Shown: positions 8,399-16,637 of the stretch, piece by piece | Layout of the letters: the number at the start of each line of letters is the position of its first letter | Position numbering within the stretch: position 1 is the stretch's first letter | Source: Paenibacillus_V sp046244365 | GTDB taxonomy: Bacteria; Bacillota; Bacilli; Paenibacillales; NBRC-103111 | Direction of reading: 5' to 3' | Length of the DNA: 64,000 bases | Assembly: GCF_046244365.1 (NCBI RefSeq) | Contig: NZ_CP176395.1 | Location: 5,518,001 to 5,582,000 of the forward strand | The notes under the pieces: generated by a model | Database searches by the model: none | The model's input: only the letters and a program-made list of their open reading frames with translations | Told to the model about the DNA's origin: nothing | Program-made: the position numbers and the translations under genes

Positions 8399-9307
8399 TT
8401 AGTTTAGCGCCCGCTCGATGACGGCCATGCGGATCGGCACGCCGTTGCTCATTTGCGTAAAGATTTTCGACCGTTCGTGCTCGACCAATTCGTCGTCGAT
8501 TTCGACGTTCCGGTTTACCGGCGCCGGGTGCATGATGATCGCATGAGGCGCCATTCGGCCGAGCCGCTCTACCGTCAACCCGTATTGTGCCCGGTAATCG
8601 TCGGCGGATGTAAACAGGGCGTTGTCATGCCGCTCCAGCTGCACCCTCAGCATCATGACGACGTCGGCTTTCAGCGCTTCGTCCATCGTGACATACGGCG
8701 CGTGCGCTTCAAGCTCCGGCGCCTTCATCATGTCGGGTGCGCAGAAGCTCACATTCGCGCCTACCGCCTTCAGCGCCCACAGATTCGAACGCGCCACGCG
8801 GCTGTGCTGAATGTCTCCGATGATGGATACGTTCAAGCCCTTCAACTCGCCGAACTGCTTGCGCATCGTATACAAGTCGAGCAGCGCTTGCGTCGGATGC
8901 TCGTTATTGCCGTCTCCCGCATTGATCAAGGGGACTTGCACCCGCTCGACCAGCTCCTGGAGAACGCCGTTCGGCTTCAGGCGAATGACGCCCGCGTCGA
9001 TGCCCATCGATTCGAGCGTCCGCACCGTGTCGTAGATCGACTCGCCCTTTTGCACGCTCGAGACGGCAGCGGCAAAGTTCAGCACCTGCACGCCCAATCT
9101 CTTCTCCGCTACTTCAAAGGAAAACCGCGTTCTTGTGCTGTTCTCGAAAAACATGTTGGCGACGAATTTCCCGCTGTGCAAAGCCGTCACCTTCGACTCG
9201 TGCTGCTCCCAATAAGCGGCGCGGTCCAGGATGTCGGTAATGTCTTGCCCGCCCATCCCTTTTAACCCGAGTAAATGTTTTTGCGTCATCGTGTTCGTAG
9301 TTGTCAT
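8399..9307 (-). CDS. pyrB: Aspartate carbamoyltransferase catalytic subunit
   Basis: The enzyme condenses carbamoyl phosphate with aspartate, the committed step of pyrimidine synthesis. The 302-residue protein carries the carbamoyl-phosphate motif FFENSTRTRFSFE (about residues 53-65) and HPTQALLDLYT (about residues 137-147). No regulatory subunit (pyrI) is present, as expected in Bacillales. Its ATG overlaps the pyrR stop by four bases. No uracil permease gene lies between pyrR and pyrB, unlike Bacillus subtilis. Confidence 0.97.
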   Translation of the reverse strand: MTTTNTMTQKHLLGLKGMGGQDITDILDRAAYWEQHESKVTALHSGKFVANMFFENSTRTRFSFEVAEKRLGVQVLNFAAAVSSVQKGESIYDTVRTLESMGIDAGVIRLKPNGVLQELVERVQVPLINAGDGNNEHPTQALLDLYTMRKQFGELKGLNVSIIGDIQHSRVARSNLWALKAVGANVSFCAPDMMKAPELEAHAPYVTMDEALKADVVMMLRVQLERHDNALFTSADDYRAQYGLTVERLGRMAPHAIIMHPAPVNRNVEIDDELVEHERSKIFTQMSNGVPIRMAVIERALN

Positions 9308-9855
9308 GAAGACGGCCTCCTCTGTTGTAAAATGAGTACTTTATCTATACCATCGACTTCCGCGATTTGAACTTCGATCGCTTCCATCTTGGAGGTAGGC
9401 ACGTTTTTTCCGACATAGTCGGGCCGGATCGGAAGCTCGCGATGGCCGCGGTCCACAAGCACCGCCAGCTGGATCGATTGCGGCCTGCCCTGGTCCATCA
9501 GCGCATCCATGGCCGCCCTCACCGTCCGTCCGGTATAAAGAACGTCGTCGAACAGGATCAGCTTCTTGTCATGGACCGGAAGCATGGCGCCGGAGGAGGT
9601 CCTTGCTCCTTCCCGTTTGCCCCCTCGGTCGTCCCGGTAGGCCGTGACGTCGATTTCGGCAACGGGCATCGGGATGCCCTCGATTTCGTGAATCCGCTCG
9701 GCGATCCGCCTCGCAAGGTAGATGCCCCGCGTTCGAATGCCGACCAGCATACAGTTTTCGACACCTTTATTTTTTTCCAAAATTTCATGGGCAATCCGCG
9801 TCAACGCACGCCGTATCGCGGTTTCGTCCATGATGGCATGCTCTTCGTGAGACAT
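9304..9855 (-). CDS. pyrR: Bifunctional pyr operon attenuation protein / uracil phosphoribosyltransferase
   Basis: PyrR binds UMP/UTP and then a hairpin in the pyr leader mRNA, favouring termination. It also has weak uracil PRTase activity. The 183-residue product shows the PRPP motif LILFDDVLYTGRTVRAA (about residues 98-114) and the N-terminal RIAHEILEKN segment. It is the first gene of its own regulon, about 260 bases downstream of a strong promoter whose leader contains a PyrR-binding loop and terminator. The ATG follows AGGAGAG at good spacing. Confidence 0.97.
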   Translation of the reverse strand: MSHEEHAIMDETAIRRALTRIAHEILEKNKGVENCMLVGIRTRGIYLARRIAERIHEIEGIPMPVAEIDVTAYRDDRGGKREGARTSSGAMLPVHDKKLILFDDVLYTGRTVRAAMDALMDQGRPQSIQLAVLVDRGHRELPIRPDYVGKNVPTSKMEAIEVQIAEVDGIDKVLILQQRRPSS

Positions 9856-9940
9856 GGCTCTCTCTCCTAGCGTCCCTCCGAACCGTGATGCCGGCTCCCT
9901 GTCGTTGGAGGAATCGGGAAAATGTCGTGCCTAAACCTAC

Positions 9941-9969
9941 AAAAAAACCTTTGCCCGCAGGCAAAGGTT
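9941..9969 (-). terminator. pyr leader attenuator terminator
   Basis: On the minus strand AACCTTTGCC and GGCAAAGGTT form a 10-base-pair stem, directly followed by a run of seven T. It lies about 85 bases before pyrR. Together with the upstream PyrR-binding hairpin it forms the classic attenuator in which UMP-bound PyrR permits this terminator to fold. Confidence 0.92.
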
Positions 9970-10061
9970 ACGTACACGAGAAGTCGTCCGTTTCCGCAAG
10001 AGAACAATGCGGGCGCATAGCTGCGCCAGCCGATCACTTGCGAACCGTCTTCTTAGTCGTT

Positions 10062-10098
10062 CACCTTGCCAGCCTCACGGGACTGAATCTTAAAGGTG
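10062..10098 (-). promoter_or_regulatory. PyrR-binding anti-antiterminator hairpin in the pyr leader
   Basis: The transcript contains CAGTCCCGTGAGGCTG flanked by CACCTT/AAGGTG pairing arms. This matches the known PyrR-binding consensus (ARUCCNGNGAGGYU in a terminal loop region). It lies about 20 bases after the expected transcription start and about 95 bases before the attenuator terminator, the usual arrangement. Confidence 0.92.
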
Positions 10099-10114
10099 CT
10101 ATGCGATTAAAGGA

Positions 10115-10143
10115 ATTATCCCACTTTCGACAAAAGAAGTCAA
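10115..10143 (-). promoter_or_regulatory. pyr operon sigma-A promoter
   Basis: TTGACT and GATAAT are separated by exactly 17 bases on the minus strand. Both are near consensus, and the predicted start lies just upstream of the PyrR-binding leader. It reads into pyrR-pyrB-pyrC-carA-carB-pyrF-pyrE. Confidence 0.9.
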
Positions 10144-10189
10144 TAAGCATTTTCACGATTTATTTTCAACAGGGGGACGGCCGAAGCCC

Positions 10190-11173
10190 TTACATCGTTT
10201 TATATTGATATACTTCGCGAATCGCATCCTCGATATCCGGTTCTTTTACGCTCAAATCCTGGACATTCAGCTTTTGCGACAAATCCGCGATCAGGTCGGA
10301 CGCCGTAATCTCGTGCTTATTGAACCGGTACGTGATTTGCATACCGTCCTGCTTGACCGTTTCGGCCAGCGGATGGTGAAGATCCGCTGCAGGCTCCGCC
10401 AGGGTCAGCTCCAGCAGCCGATAGGGAGCCACCTTGCCGACAATATCCGACAACGGCCCGTCCTCCACGATTTTACCGTGGTTGACGACGATCAGCCTCT
10501 TACACAGCTGCTCCACATCGTCCAGATCGTGCGTAGTCAGAATGACCGTCGTCCGCCGCCGCTTGTTAATCTCTTTAATAAAGCTGCGGATCGCATGCTT
10601 TGCTTCTACATCGAGGCCTATGGTCGGCTCGTCCAGAAATAAGATCGAAGGGGAATGCAGCATAGCGGCCGCCAAATCGCCTTTCATCCGTTGTCCGAGC
10701 GAGAGCTGTCTGACCGGCGTATCGATCAGCTCGTCGATTTTGAGCACCTCGTTCATCAGCTTCATATTCGCTAGAAACGTTTCGTTATCGATCTTGTAGA
10801 TGCGTTTCAGCAGCTCGAACGATTCCCCAAGACGCAAATCCCAATACAGCTGCGTGCGCTGTCCGAAAACGACGCCGAGCCGCTTGACCACTTCCTTCCT
10901 GCTTTGCTGCGGGGAAATGCCGTCGACGCGAATCGTTCCCGATGTCGGATGTAGGATGCCCGCCAGCATTTTAATCGTGGTGCTTTTGCCTGCACCGTTC
11001 GGTCCGATATAGCCGACGATTTCGCCTTCCTCGATCGAGAAGCTGATGCCGTCGACGCCGCGCACTTTTTTCTTCTCGGGCTTGAAGAGACTTGCGAGAG
11101 AGCCGCGCAGCCCGCTTTTTTTCTTCACAAGCATGTATTCCTTCATCAAGTCTTTCACTTCGATTAGCGCCAT
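10190..11173 (-). CDS. ABC-2 exporter ATP-binding protein
   Basis: This 327-residue ATPase belongs to the COG4586-like group of ABC-2 exporters. Walker A GPNGAGKSTTIKML lies near residues 57-70, a variant signature LSLGQRMKGDLA near residues 157-168, Walker B ILFLDEPTIGLD near residues 176-187, and the H-loop TTHDLDD near residues 212-218. It is the last of three genes, following two ABC-2 permeases with a 9-base gap. The long N-terminal lead before Walker A and the SLGQRMK signature are typical of this uncharacterised family. The substrate is unknown. No clear terminator separates it from the pyr promoter. Confidence 0.93.
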   Translation of the reverse strand: MALIEVKDLMKEYMLVKKKSGLRGSLASLFKPEKKKVRGVDGISFSIEEGEIVGYIGPNGAGKSTTIKMLAGILHPTSGTIRVDGISPQQSRKEVVKRLGVVFGQRTQLYWDLRLGESFELLKRIYKIDNETFLANMKLMNEVLKIDELIDTPVRQLSLGQRMKGDLAAAMLHSPSILFLDEPTIGLDVEAKHAIRSFIKEINKRRRTTVILTTHDLDDVEQLCKRLIVVNHGKIVEDGPLSDIVGKVAPYRLLELTLAEPAADLHHPLAETVKQDGMQITYRFNKHEITASDLIADLSQKLNVQDLSVKEPDIEDAIREVYQYKTM

Positions 11174-11182
11174 CCGATCACC

Positions 11183-12004
11183 TCATGAGCCGGAGCTTTC
11201 GTATTTTTTCAATCCGATATGAAACACCTTGTGGGCGATAAAGAACGTAAGCAATCCTACGACCGGGGTCCAGACGGCAAGCCCTACCGGAATCGTAAAC
11301 CCATCCTCTTGACCGAGAAAGTCGGCGGCCGGATAGAAGCTGATAAAACCGATCGGAATCACGAACGTGAGCAATAGCTGCAGCGCGTAAGGATAGATCG
11401 ACAACGGGTACAATGTCGCCCTTTCCATCATGTTTATCGTCAAAGATATGAGCGAACGCGAGCCTTTGGTCCAAAAAGCGACACAGCCAAGCAGCGTATA
11501 AATGGCTGAACGAATGAGCGCCCCTCCTGCGATCACAAGCAGAAGCTTCACGATATTCAGGACGGACCAGTCGAAGTCGACCAGCGAGCAAGCGTAGAAA
11601 AAAATTACCGTTCCCGGAATAAGATCGATCAGTCCGATAAAATTGAAATAATTGAACGCGAACTGGAAAAACACGTTCATCGGGCGAAGCAGCATCCGGT
11701 CGAAGCCGCCGTGCACGACCATGTGGTCCATGTTCCAGGATTGGATGAACAACACCACCATGACGCCATGGCTTAACAGGCCGAGTCCGTATACGAATGC
11801 CAGCTGCGGGAAATCCCAGCCGTTAAGCGCTTGGAACCGCTCTACAAGAATGTTGAGCATCCATGCGCCGGCGAAATATTGCATCGGAATCATGATCAGC
11901 CAGCTGACCAGAAAGAGCGGATATTCGATTTGCCTCTGTATCGCCATCCGGATCAGGAAGCCGGCGACGGTGGCATGATATTTGATCGCGTGCAGCATCT
12001 TCAT
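11183..12004 (-). CDS. ABC-2 family transporter permease
   Basis: The 273-residue membrane protein has about six hydrophobic segments (around residues 25-45, 60-85, 110-135, 140-175, 195-225 and 235-262), consistent with the COG3694-type permease of ABC-2 exporters. It overlaps the upstream permease gene by four bases (ATGA), so the two are probably translationally coupled and form a heterodimeric channel with the downstream ATPase. The transported substrate cannot be deduced. Confidence 0.88.
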   Translation of the reverse strand: MKMLHAIKYHATVAGFLIRMAIQRQIEYPLFLVSWLIMIPMQYFAGAWMLNILVERFQALNGWDFPQLAFVYGLGLLSHGVMVVLFIQSWNMDHMVVHGGFDRMLLRPMNVFFQFAFNYFNFIGLIDLIPGTVIFFYACSLVDFDWSVLNIVKLLLVIAGGALIRSAIYTLLGCVAFWTKGSRSLISLTINMMERATLYPLSIYPYALQLLLTFVIPIGFISFYPAADFLGQEDGFTIPVGLAVWTPVVGLLTFFIAHKVFHIGLKKYESSGS

Positions 12005-12792
12005 CCCCCTTGTATCATCGTGCTTCGCTTGGCTTTACGCCATACGACCGCAACCAGCGCCGCGAACAGCAGCACCCACACGGCTTGTATCCCCAATGCC
12101 CGGAGCGCTTCGGTTTGCGAGAGCTTTCCGATATAAATGCCGAGGGGCGTTTGGTAGGTATATTGAAACGGAAGAAATGCCGACACGGTTTGCACGCTCT
12201 GCGGAAAAAACCACATCGGCACCAGGCTGCCGGACAGCACGCGAACGAACGCGTCTTTCACATTGCCCATATTGCCGAGCTCCATTACCCAAAATGCCGT
12301 CAGCCCAGTCAAGGCGCTAAGCAGCCAAAGGATAGAGAAGCTTAACGCGCAGCTGACGACAAATAAGAGAAACGCCGTAAAACTTGCCGGAACCGGCAGC
12401 TGAAAGAAGATCGCGCTGAAAACGAAAAGCGGCAGCACCTTGTTGAGCAGCGAACTGACGGAGGAGCCGATATCCTCGGCCAAATAGTAGCCAAGCAGCC
12501 GAATCGGCTTGATCAAGTCGATCGCCACCTGCCCTTCGCGGATACGCTGGTTAATCATGTTATCCACGTTGCAGGTGAACAAGCCGGCGAGCAAAGATGA
12601 CAATATCGCATACGTCACCATTTGATTTTGGTTTAGCGATTCGACGCTAGGTATCCCCGAGTAGGCGGATTTCCATAGAAAGATCGTCGCCAGCAGCAGA
12701 AACAGATTTGTCCCGATCGTCGCAAACACTTCGAAACGGTAGGCGAGCGACGTCAAAATCCGCATTTTCATGACATACAAATAAGCCTGCAT
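12001..12792 (-). CDS. ABC-2 family transporter permease
   Basis: This 263-residue protein with about six membrane spans is the first gene of the exporter operon and resembles COG4587-type permeases. The start MQAYLYVMKMR follows GGGAGGGG at good spacing; an ATG 18 codons upstream has no such site. Two permeases plus one ATPase form a complete ABC-2 system. A consensus-like promoter lies about 55 bases upstream. Confidence 0.88.
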   Translation of the reverse strand: MQAYLYVMKMRILTSLAYRFEVFATIGTNLFLLLATIFLWKSAYSGIPSVESLNQNQMVTYAILSSLLAGLFTCNVDNMINQRIREGQVAIDLIKPIRLLGYYLAEDIGSSVSSLLNKVLPLFVFSAIFFQLPVPASFTAFLLFVVSCALSFSILWLLSALTGLTAFWVMELGNMGNVKDAFVRVLSGSLVPMWFFPQSVQTVSAFLPFQYTYQTPLGIYIGKLSQTEALRALGIQAVWVLLFAALVAVVWRKAKRSTMIQGG

Positions 12793-12844
12793 TCGCACCC
12801 CTCCCGCTATTGTTGATATGGGCTTGTTATGGAAATTAACGTTC

Positions 12845-12874
12845 ATTATAGTTTGGTAAAATAAGGTTTGTAAA
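12845..12874 (-). promoter_or_regulatory. Promoter of the ABC-2 exporter operon
   Basis: TTTACA and a perfect TATAAT are separated by 18 bases on the minus strand. They precede the first permease gene and follow the dapL terminator. Confidence 0.8.
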
Positions 12875-12923
12875 GGTACATTTTCGTTTCGTTAAAAGTT
12901 TCCCTGCCCCCCAATTAATCGCC

Positions 12924-12960
12924 AAAAAAGCCGGCGCCTGTCGGGACAGGGCCGGCCTTT
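12924..12960 (-). terminator. dapL terminator
   Basis: The GC-rich arms GCCGGC/GCCGGC with an inner CCTGTC/GACAGG stem are followed on the minus strand by six T. It lies about 30 bases after the dapL stop codon. Confidence 0.88.
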
Positions 12961-12988
12961 TGAAGGAATGCCGCAAGCCGTTATAGGC

Positions 12989-14224
12989 TTACAGCGAAAG
13001 TTTCGTCATGCGTTCTACCGCTTTTTCCGTGTTTTCACGGCTTCCGAATGCGGTCAAGCGGAAATAGCCTTCGCCGCTCTGGCCGAACCCTACGCCCGGC
13101 GTGCCGACGATGTTCGCTTCGCTCAGCAGCTTGTCGAAAAACGCCCACGAGCTCAGTCCGCTCGGCGTTCTCAACCAGATGTAAGGAGCGTTTACGCCGC
13201 CGTACACTTCAAATCCGAGGCTTTTGACGCCTTCGCGGATGATTTTTGCGTTCGTCATGTAGTAGTCGACTAGCTGGCGGATTTGCTCTTTGCCCGCTTC
13301 CGTGTAGATGGCTGCGGCGCCTTTTTGCGTGACGTAGGAGCAGCCGTTGAACTTCGTCGTCTGACGGCGGTTCCACAGGTCGCGCACCGTGACGGAGTTG
13401 CCGTCCTCGTCGTAGGCTTTTACGCCCTTCGGAACGACGGTGTACGCGCAGCGGACGCCGGTAAAGCCCGCCGTTTTGGAATAGCTGCGGAATTCGATCG
13501 CGACGTCCTTCGCGCCTTCGATTTCATAAATGCTGCGAGGCACGTCTTCTTCTTGAATGTAAGCCTCGTATGCCGAATCGTACAAAATGATGCATTTGTT
13601 CGCTTTGGCGAAATCGACCCACTTCTTCAGCTCTTCCTTGGACAATGTCATTCCCGTCGGATTGTTCGGGTAGCACAAGTAAATGAGATCGACTTTCTTG
13701 TCAGGCAGGCTCGGGATGAAATGATTTTCCGCGTTGCACGGCAAGTAGACGATATTTTCGTACCGGTTAGCCGATTTGTTATATTCGCCGGAGCGCCCTG
13801 CCATTACGTTGCTGTCTACATATACCGGGTAAACGGGGTCCGTAACCGCAATGACCGTGTCCAGGCTAAAAATCTCTTGAATGTTCGCAACGTCGCATTT
13901 CGAACCGTCGCTGACAAAAACTTCATCGGTGTCGAGGCTAATGCCGCGCGTTTTATAGTCGTTCTCGATGATTTGCGTAATCAGAAAATCATAGCCTTGC
14001 TCCGGTCCGTAGCCTTTGAACGACGCGGAATTCGCAAGCTCGTCTACGGCCGCGTGCATCCCGGACAGAACGGCGTCCGGAAGCGGACGGGTAACGTCGC
14101 CGATGCCCAAGCTGATAATGCTTGCATTCGGGTTTTCGCTGATGAACGTATTGCGCCGGCGGGCAACCTCGGAGAACAAATAGCTTCCTTGCAACTGCAA
14201 GTAGTTTTGGTTGATTTTTGCCAT
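12989..14224 (-). CDS. dapL: LL-diaminopimelate aminotransferase
   Basis: DapL converts tetrahydrodipicolinate directly to LL-diaminopimelate with glutamate as amino donor, a shortcut of the lysine and peptidoglycan precursor pathway. The 411-residue class I/II PLP aminotransferase shows the N-terminal family signature ISLGIGDVTRPLP, the CYPNNPTGMTLS loop near residue 180 and the PLP lysine in RSYSKTAGFTGVR near residue 250. It is a monocistronic gene with its own terminator. Many Bacillus use the acetylated pathway instead, so this points away from Bacillus subtilis relatives. Confidence 0.96.
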   Translation of the reverse strand: MAKINQNYLQLQGSYLFSEVARRRNTFISENPNASIISLGIGDVTRPLPDAVLSGMHAAVDELANSASFKGYGPEQGYDFLITQIIENDYKTRGISLDTDEVFVSDGSKCDVANIQEIFSLDTVIAVTDPVYPVYVDSNVMAGRSGEYNKSANRYENIVYLPCNAENHFIPSLPDKKVDLIYLCYPNNPTGMTLSKEELKKWVDFAKANKCIILYDSAYEAYIQEEDVPRSIYEIEGAKDVAIEFRSYSKTAGFTGVRCAYTVVPKGVKAYDEDGNSVTVRDLWNRRQTTKFNGCSYVTQKGAAAIYTEAGKEQIRQLVDYYMTNAKIIREGVKSLGFEVYGGVNAPYIWLRTPSGLSSWAFFDKLLSEANIVGTPGVGFGQSGEGYFRLTAFGSRENTEKAVERMTKLSL

Positions 14225-14405
14225 GGTTTGACCTCTTTCTGCCTCATTTACTGCCTTCCTGCGAAGGCTTGTTTACTTATAATGATGGCATAATTTCGGC
14301 TTGCGACGGAATGACCTTTTCGCCCAAAAACATGTACTTTGACGCCAAACGAAACGACTTGCAGAAGCCCGAATTCCATCCGGCCACGCCGGTAATACAT
14401 CTATG

Positions 14406-15353
14406 TTATTCTTTGCGCAGTCTCGTCAGAACGAGCTGCATATCTTCGGGCAACGGCGCTTCAAACTCCATGTATTCGCCGGTGCGGGGATGCTCGAAGC
14501 CGAGTACCGCCGCATGCAGAGCTTGTCCCTCCATGTCAAGCGAGCCCTTGCTCTTGCTGTAAAACGGATCGCCGACCAACGGGTGGCCGATGAACTTCAT
14601 ATGGACACGGATCTGATGCGTGCGCCCCGTCTCCAGCTTCAGCTCGAGCAGCGTATACTTGTCGAATCGCTCCGCGACCAGAAAATGCGTAACGGCATGT
14701 TTGCTGTTCTTGTCCGTAACCGCAAAAAGCTTGCGGTCCTGAGAGTCCCGTCCGATCGGCGCGTCCACCGTGCCGTGATCATGCGAAACTTTGCCATGCA
14801 CCAAAGCCAAGTATTTACGGGTTACCGTATGCGCCTTAAGCTGTGAGGCAAGCCCGTTATGGGCCAAATCGTTCTTGGCCGCCATGAGCAAGCCGGACGT
14901 ATCTTTATCGATGCGATGGACGATGCCGGGGCGAAGCTCGCCGTTGATGCCGGACAGATCCTTGCAGTGGTGGAGCAGCGCATTTACCAGCGTCCCCGAA
15001 TAGTGGCCGGGCGCCGGATGGACGACCAGTCCGCGCGGTTTGTTCACGACTATGACGTCACTGTCCTCGTACACGACTTCAAGCGGAATCGGCTCCGCTT
15101 CGATCGCGGCATCGACCGGCTCCGGAATGCGGACGATCACCTCGTCGCCTGCTTGAAGCTTGTGATTCGGCTTAACCGGATTGCCGCCGACGGTCACATG
15201 TCCGTTTTTGATCCACAGTTGCACCTGGGAGCGAGAATAGCTTTCGTCAACCGATTCCGCCACATATTTATCGATTCGCTCGCCGCTGTTTTCAGGTTCT
15301 ACAATCAGCTCAAGCAAATCAGCCGTTTCCGGCTCAAGATCCGTGCGATTCAT
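14406..15353 (-). CDS. rluD: Ribosomal large subunit pseudouridine synthase, RluD family
   Basis: This 315-residue enzyme isomerises specific uridines of 23S rRNA. An N-terminal S4 RNA-binding domain (about residues 20-75) is followed by the catalytic domain with the RluA-family motif HRIDKDTSGLLM near residues 145-156, containing the catalytic Asp. The ATG overlaps the end of lspA by 20 bases and has AGAGG 8 bases upstream. Gene order lspA-rluD matches Bacillus lspA-ylyB. The exact target uridines are inferred from family only. Confidence 0.92.
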   Translation of the reverse strand: MNRTDLEPETADLLELIVEPENSGERIDKYVAESVDESYSRSQVQLWIKNGHVTVGGNPVKPNHKLQAGDEVIVRIPEPVDAAIEAEPIPLEVVYEDSDVIVVNKPRGLVVHPAPGHYSGTLVNALLHHCKDLSGINGELRPGIVHRIDKDTSGLLMAAKNDLAHNGLASQLKAHTVTRKYLALVHGKVSHDHGTVDAPIGRDSQDRKLFAVTDKNSKHAVTHFLVAERFDKYTLLELKLETGRTHQIRVHMKFIGHPLVGDPFYSKSKGSLDMEGQALHAAVLGFEHPRTGEYMEFEAPLPEDMQLVLTRLRKE

Positions 15354-15846
15354 TGGCGTTGCCTCTTCTTTCTTGCAGCCAGCTGCGGATAGCGTCAAGG
15401 AAAATAAGCGCGACGCCGATTACGATTGCGGAATCCGCCAGATTGAAAATGGCGAACGTATAGTCGATCGCTTTACCGAAAAGCGAAAATTGGAAGCGGA
15501 ATTGCAAAAAGTCCACGACTTCGCCGGTTAAAGCCCGGTCGAGAAAATTGCCTACCGCCCCCCCGAGCAGCAAACAGAGCGCCCAAGCCAGAAGCTTACG
15601 ATTGCTTTTGATCATTTTGAGCAAATACCAGACGACCCCGATAACGACTACCGTCGTCACCAACAGAAAAAACCAGCGCTGCCCTTCCAAAATACTAAAC
15701 GCCGCCCCGGTATTGCGATGCGAAGTAATCTGAAAAAATTCGCCGATTACCGGACGAGACTCATAGAGCCCCATCTTGTTTTTGACGAGCCACTTCGATC
15801 CTTGATCGAGTAAAAACACCACTAATGCGATAATGAAATAAAACAA
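15334..15846 (-). CDS. lspA: Lipoprotein signal peptidase (signal peptidase II)
   Basis: This 170-residue membrane aspartyl protease cleaves signal peptides of prolipoproteins. Four hydrophobic spans are visible. The conserved GNFLDR element precedes the first catalytic Asp (VVDF, Asp112), and FNLADSAI holds the second (Asp138). The start codon is TTG, preceded by GAGGAGG at 7 bases; no ATG is better placed. Several lipoproteins in this window would be its substrates. Confidence 0.95.
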   Translation of the reverse strand: MFYFIIALVVFLLDQGSKWLVKNKMGLYESRPVIGEFFQITSHRNTGAAFSILEGQRWFFLLVTTVVVIGVVWYLLKMIKSNRKLLAWALCLLLGGAVGNFLDRALTGEVVDFLQFRFQFSLFGKAIDYTFAIFNLADSAIVIGVALIFLDAIRSWLQERRGNANESHGS

Positions 15847-15998
15847 ATGCAGCCCTCCTCTTCAAATATCCCCGCAAATCGGCGTTGGCACCGGAGCATT
15901 TACCGGGTACGAACGCTGCGGGGCCACAAAAATCACAGAAACGTTATTCTCCATCCCTGCGACAATCTACGCGCCAGCCGGGCCGCGGTTTCAAATCG

Positions 15999-16427
15999 CT
16001 AATAGGCCCTGCCCTCGAGCTGCGCCTTCACGTATTTTACGACTTCCGCGATGTAATCGCCGACGATCGGCAAATTCAAGGCGCCGAGCGCTTGCAAGAT
16101 GTACAGGATCGTGGAGGCGAAAAACGTAAAGCCGATCGCGATTCCTACGCCTCTCGAGATACCGGCGATAATGTTCGTAAAAATAATTTTGCGCGGGCTG
16201 TTCAAAAGCTGCACGTAATCCGCGATCTGCACCCGCTCCATTTGATTCGCCATTTCGGTAATCCGTTTGTTCATATCGGCGAGCAGTTTATTTTCGCTTT
16301 CGCCGTCAGGCTTATTCTTCTTTTCCTGCTGATCGGACTGATGATCCGATTGCCCGTCGGACTGCTGTTCCGCATCCGTCATGCCGCTGTCCGGAATCTT
16401 CTCCTTCTCGTCGATCCTGCCGTTCAT
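15999..16427 (-). CDS. DUF5665 domain membrane protein
   Basis: The 142-residue protein has a hydrophilic, Gln/Asp/Lys-rich N-terminus (residues 1-50), then a helical stretch. A conserved core follows (VQLLNSPRKIIFTNIIAGI, about residues 73-91) and one or two membrane-spanning segments (about residues 85-115), ending with AEVVKYVKAQL. This matches the small Firmicutes family DUF5665, whose function is unknown. GGAGGGG precedes the ATG. It lies between ileS and lspA, where Bacillus carries a TraR/DksA-like gene. Confidence 0.8.
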   Translation of the reverse strand: MNGRIDEKEKIPDSGMTDAEQQSDGQSDHQSDQQEKKNKPDGESENKLLADMNKRITEMANQMERVQIADYVQLLNSPRKIIFTNIIAGISRGVGIAIGFTFFASTILYILQALGALNLPIVGDYIAEVVKYVKAQLEGRAY

Positions 16428-16637
16428 ACGATCCCCTCCCGGGGGTCCGAATAACCCCGCATATCGAAGTAAGCCCGCATCATCCGGTAAAGCTATACGA
16501 TGCCATCCGCTTCCGCCGGCATGCTGCAGGCCCCATTAATGCTAAGTGCTGACAACGGCTAATCCGGCGGATCTTGCGATCCGCCCGACAAGGATGCTAT
16601 TCGGTCCCGCCCCTCATACCGATAGGCAGCGTCACGC

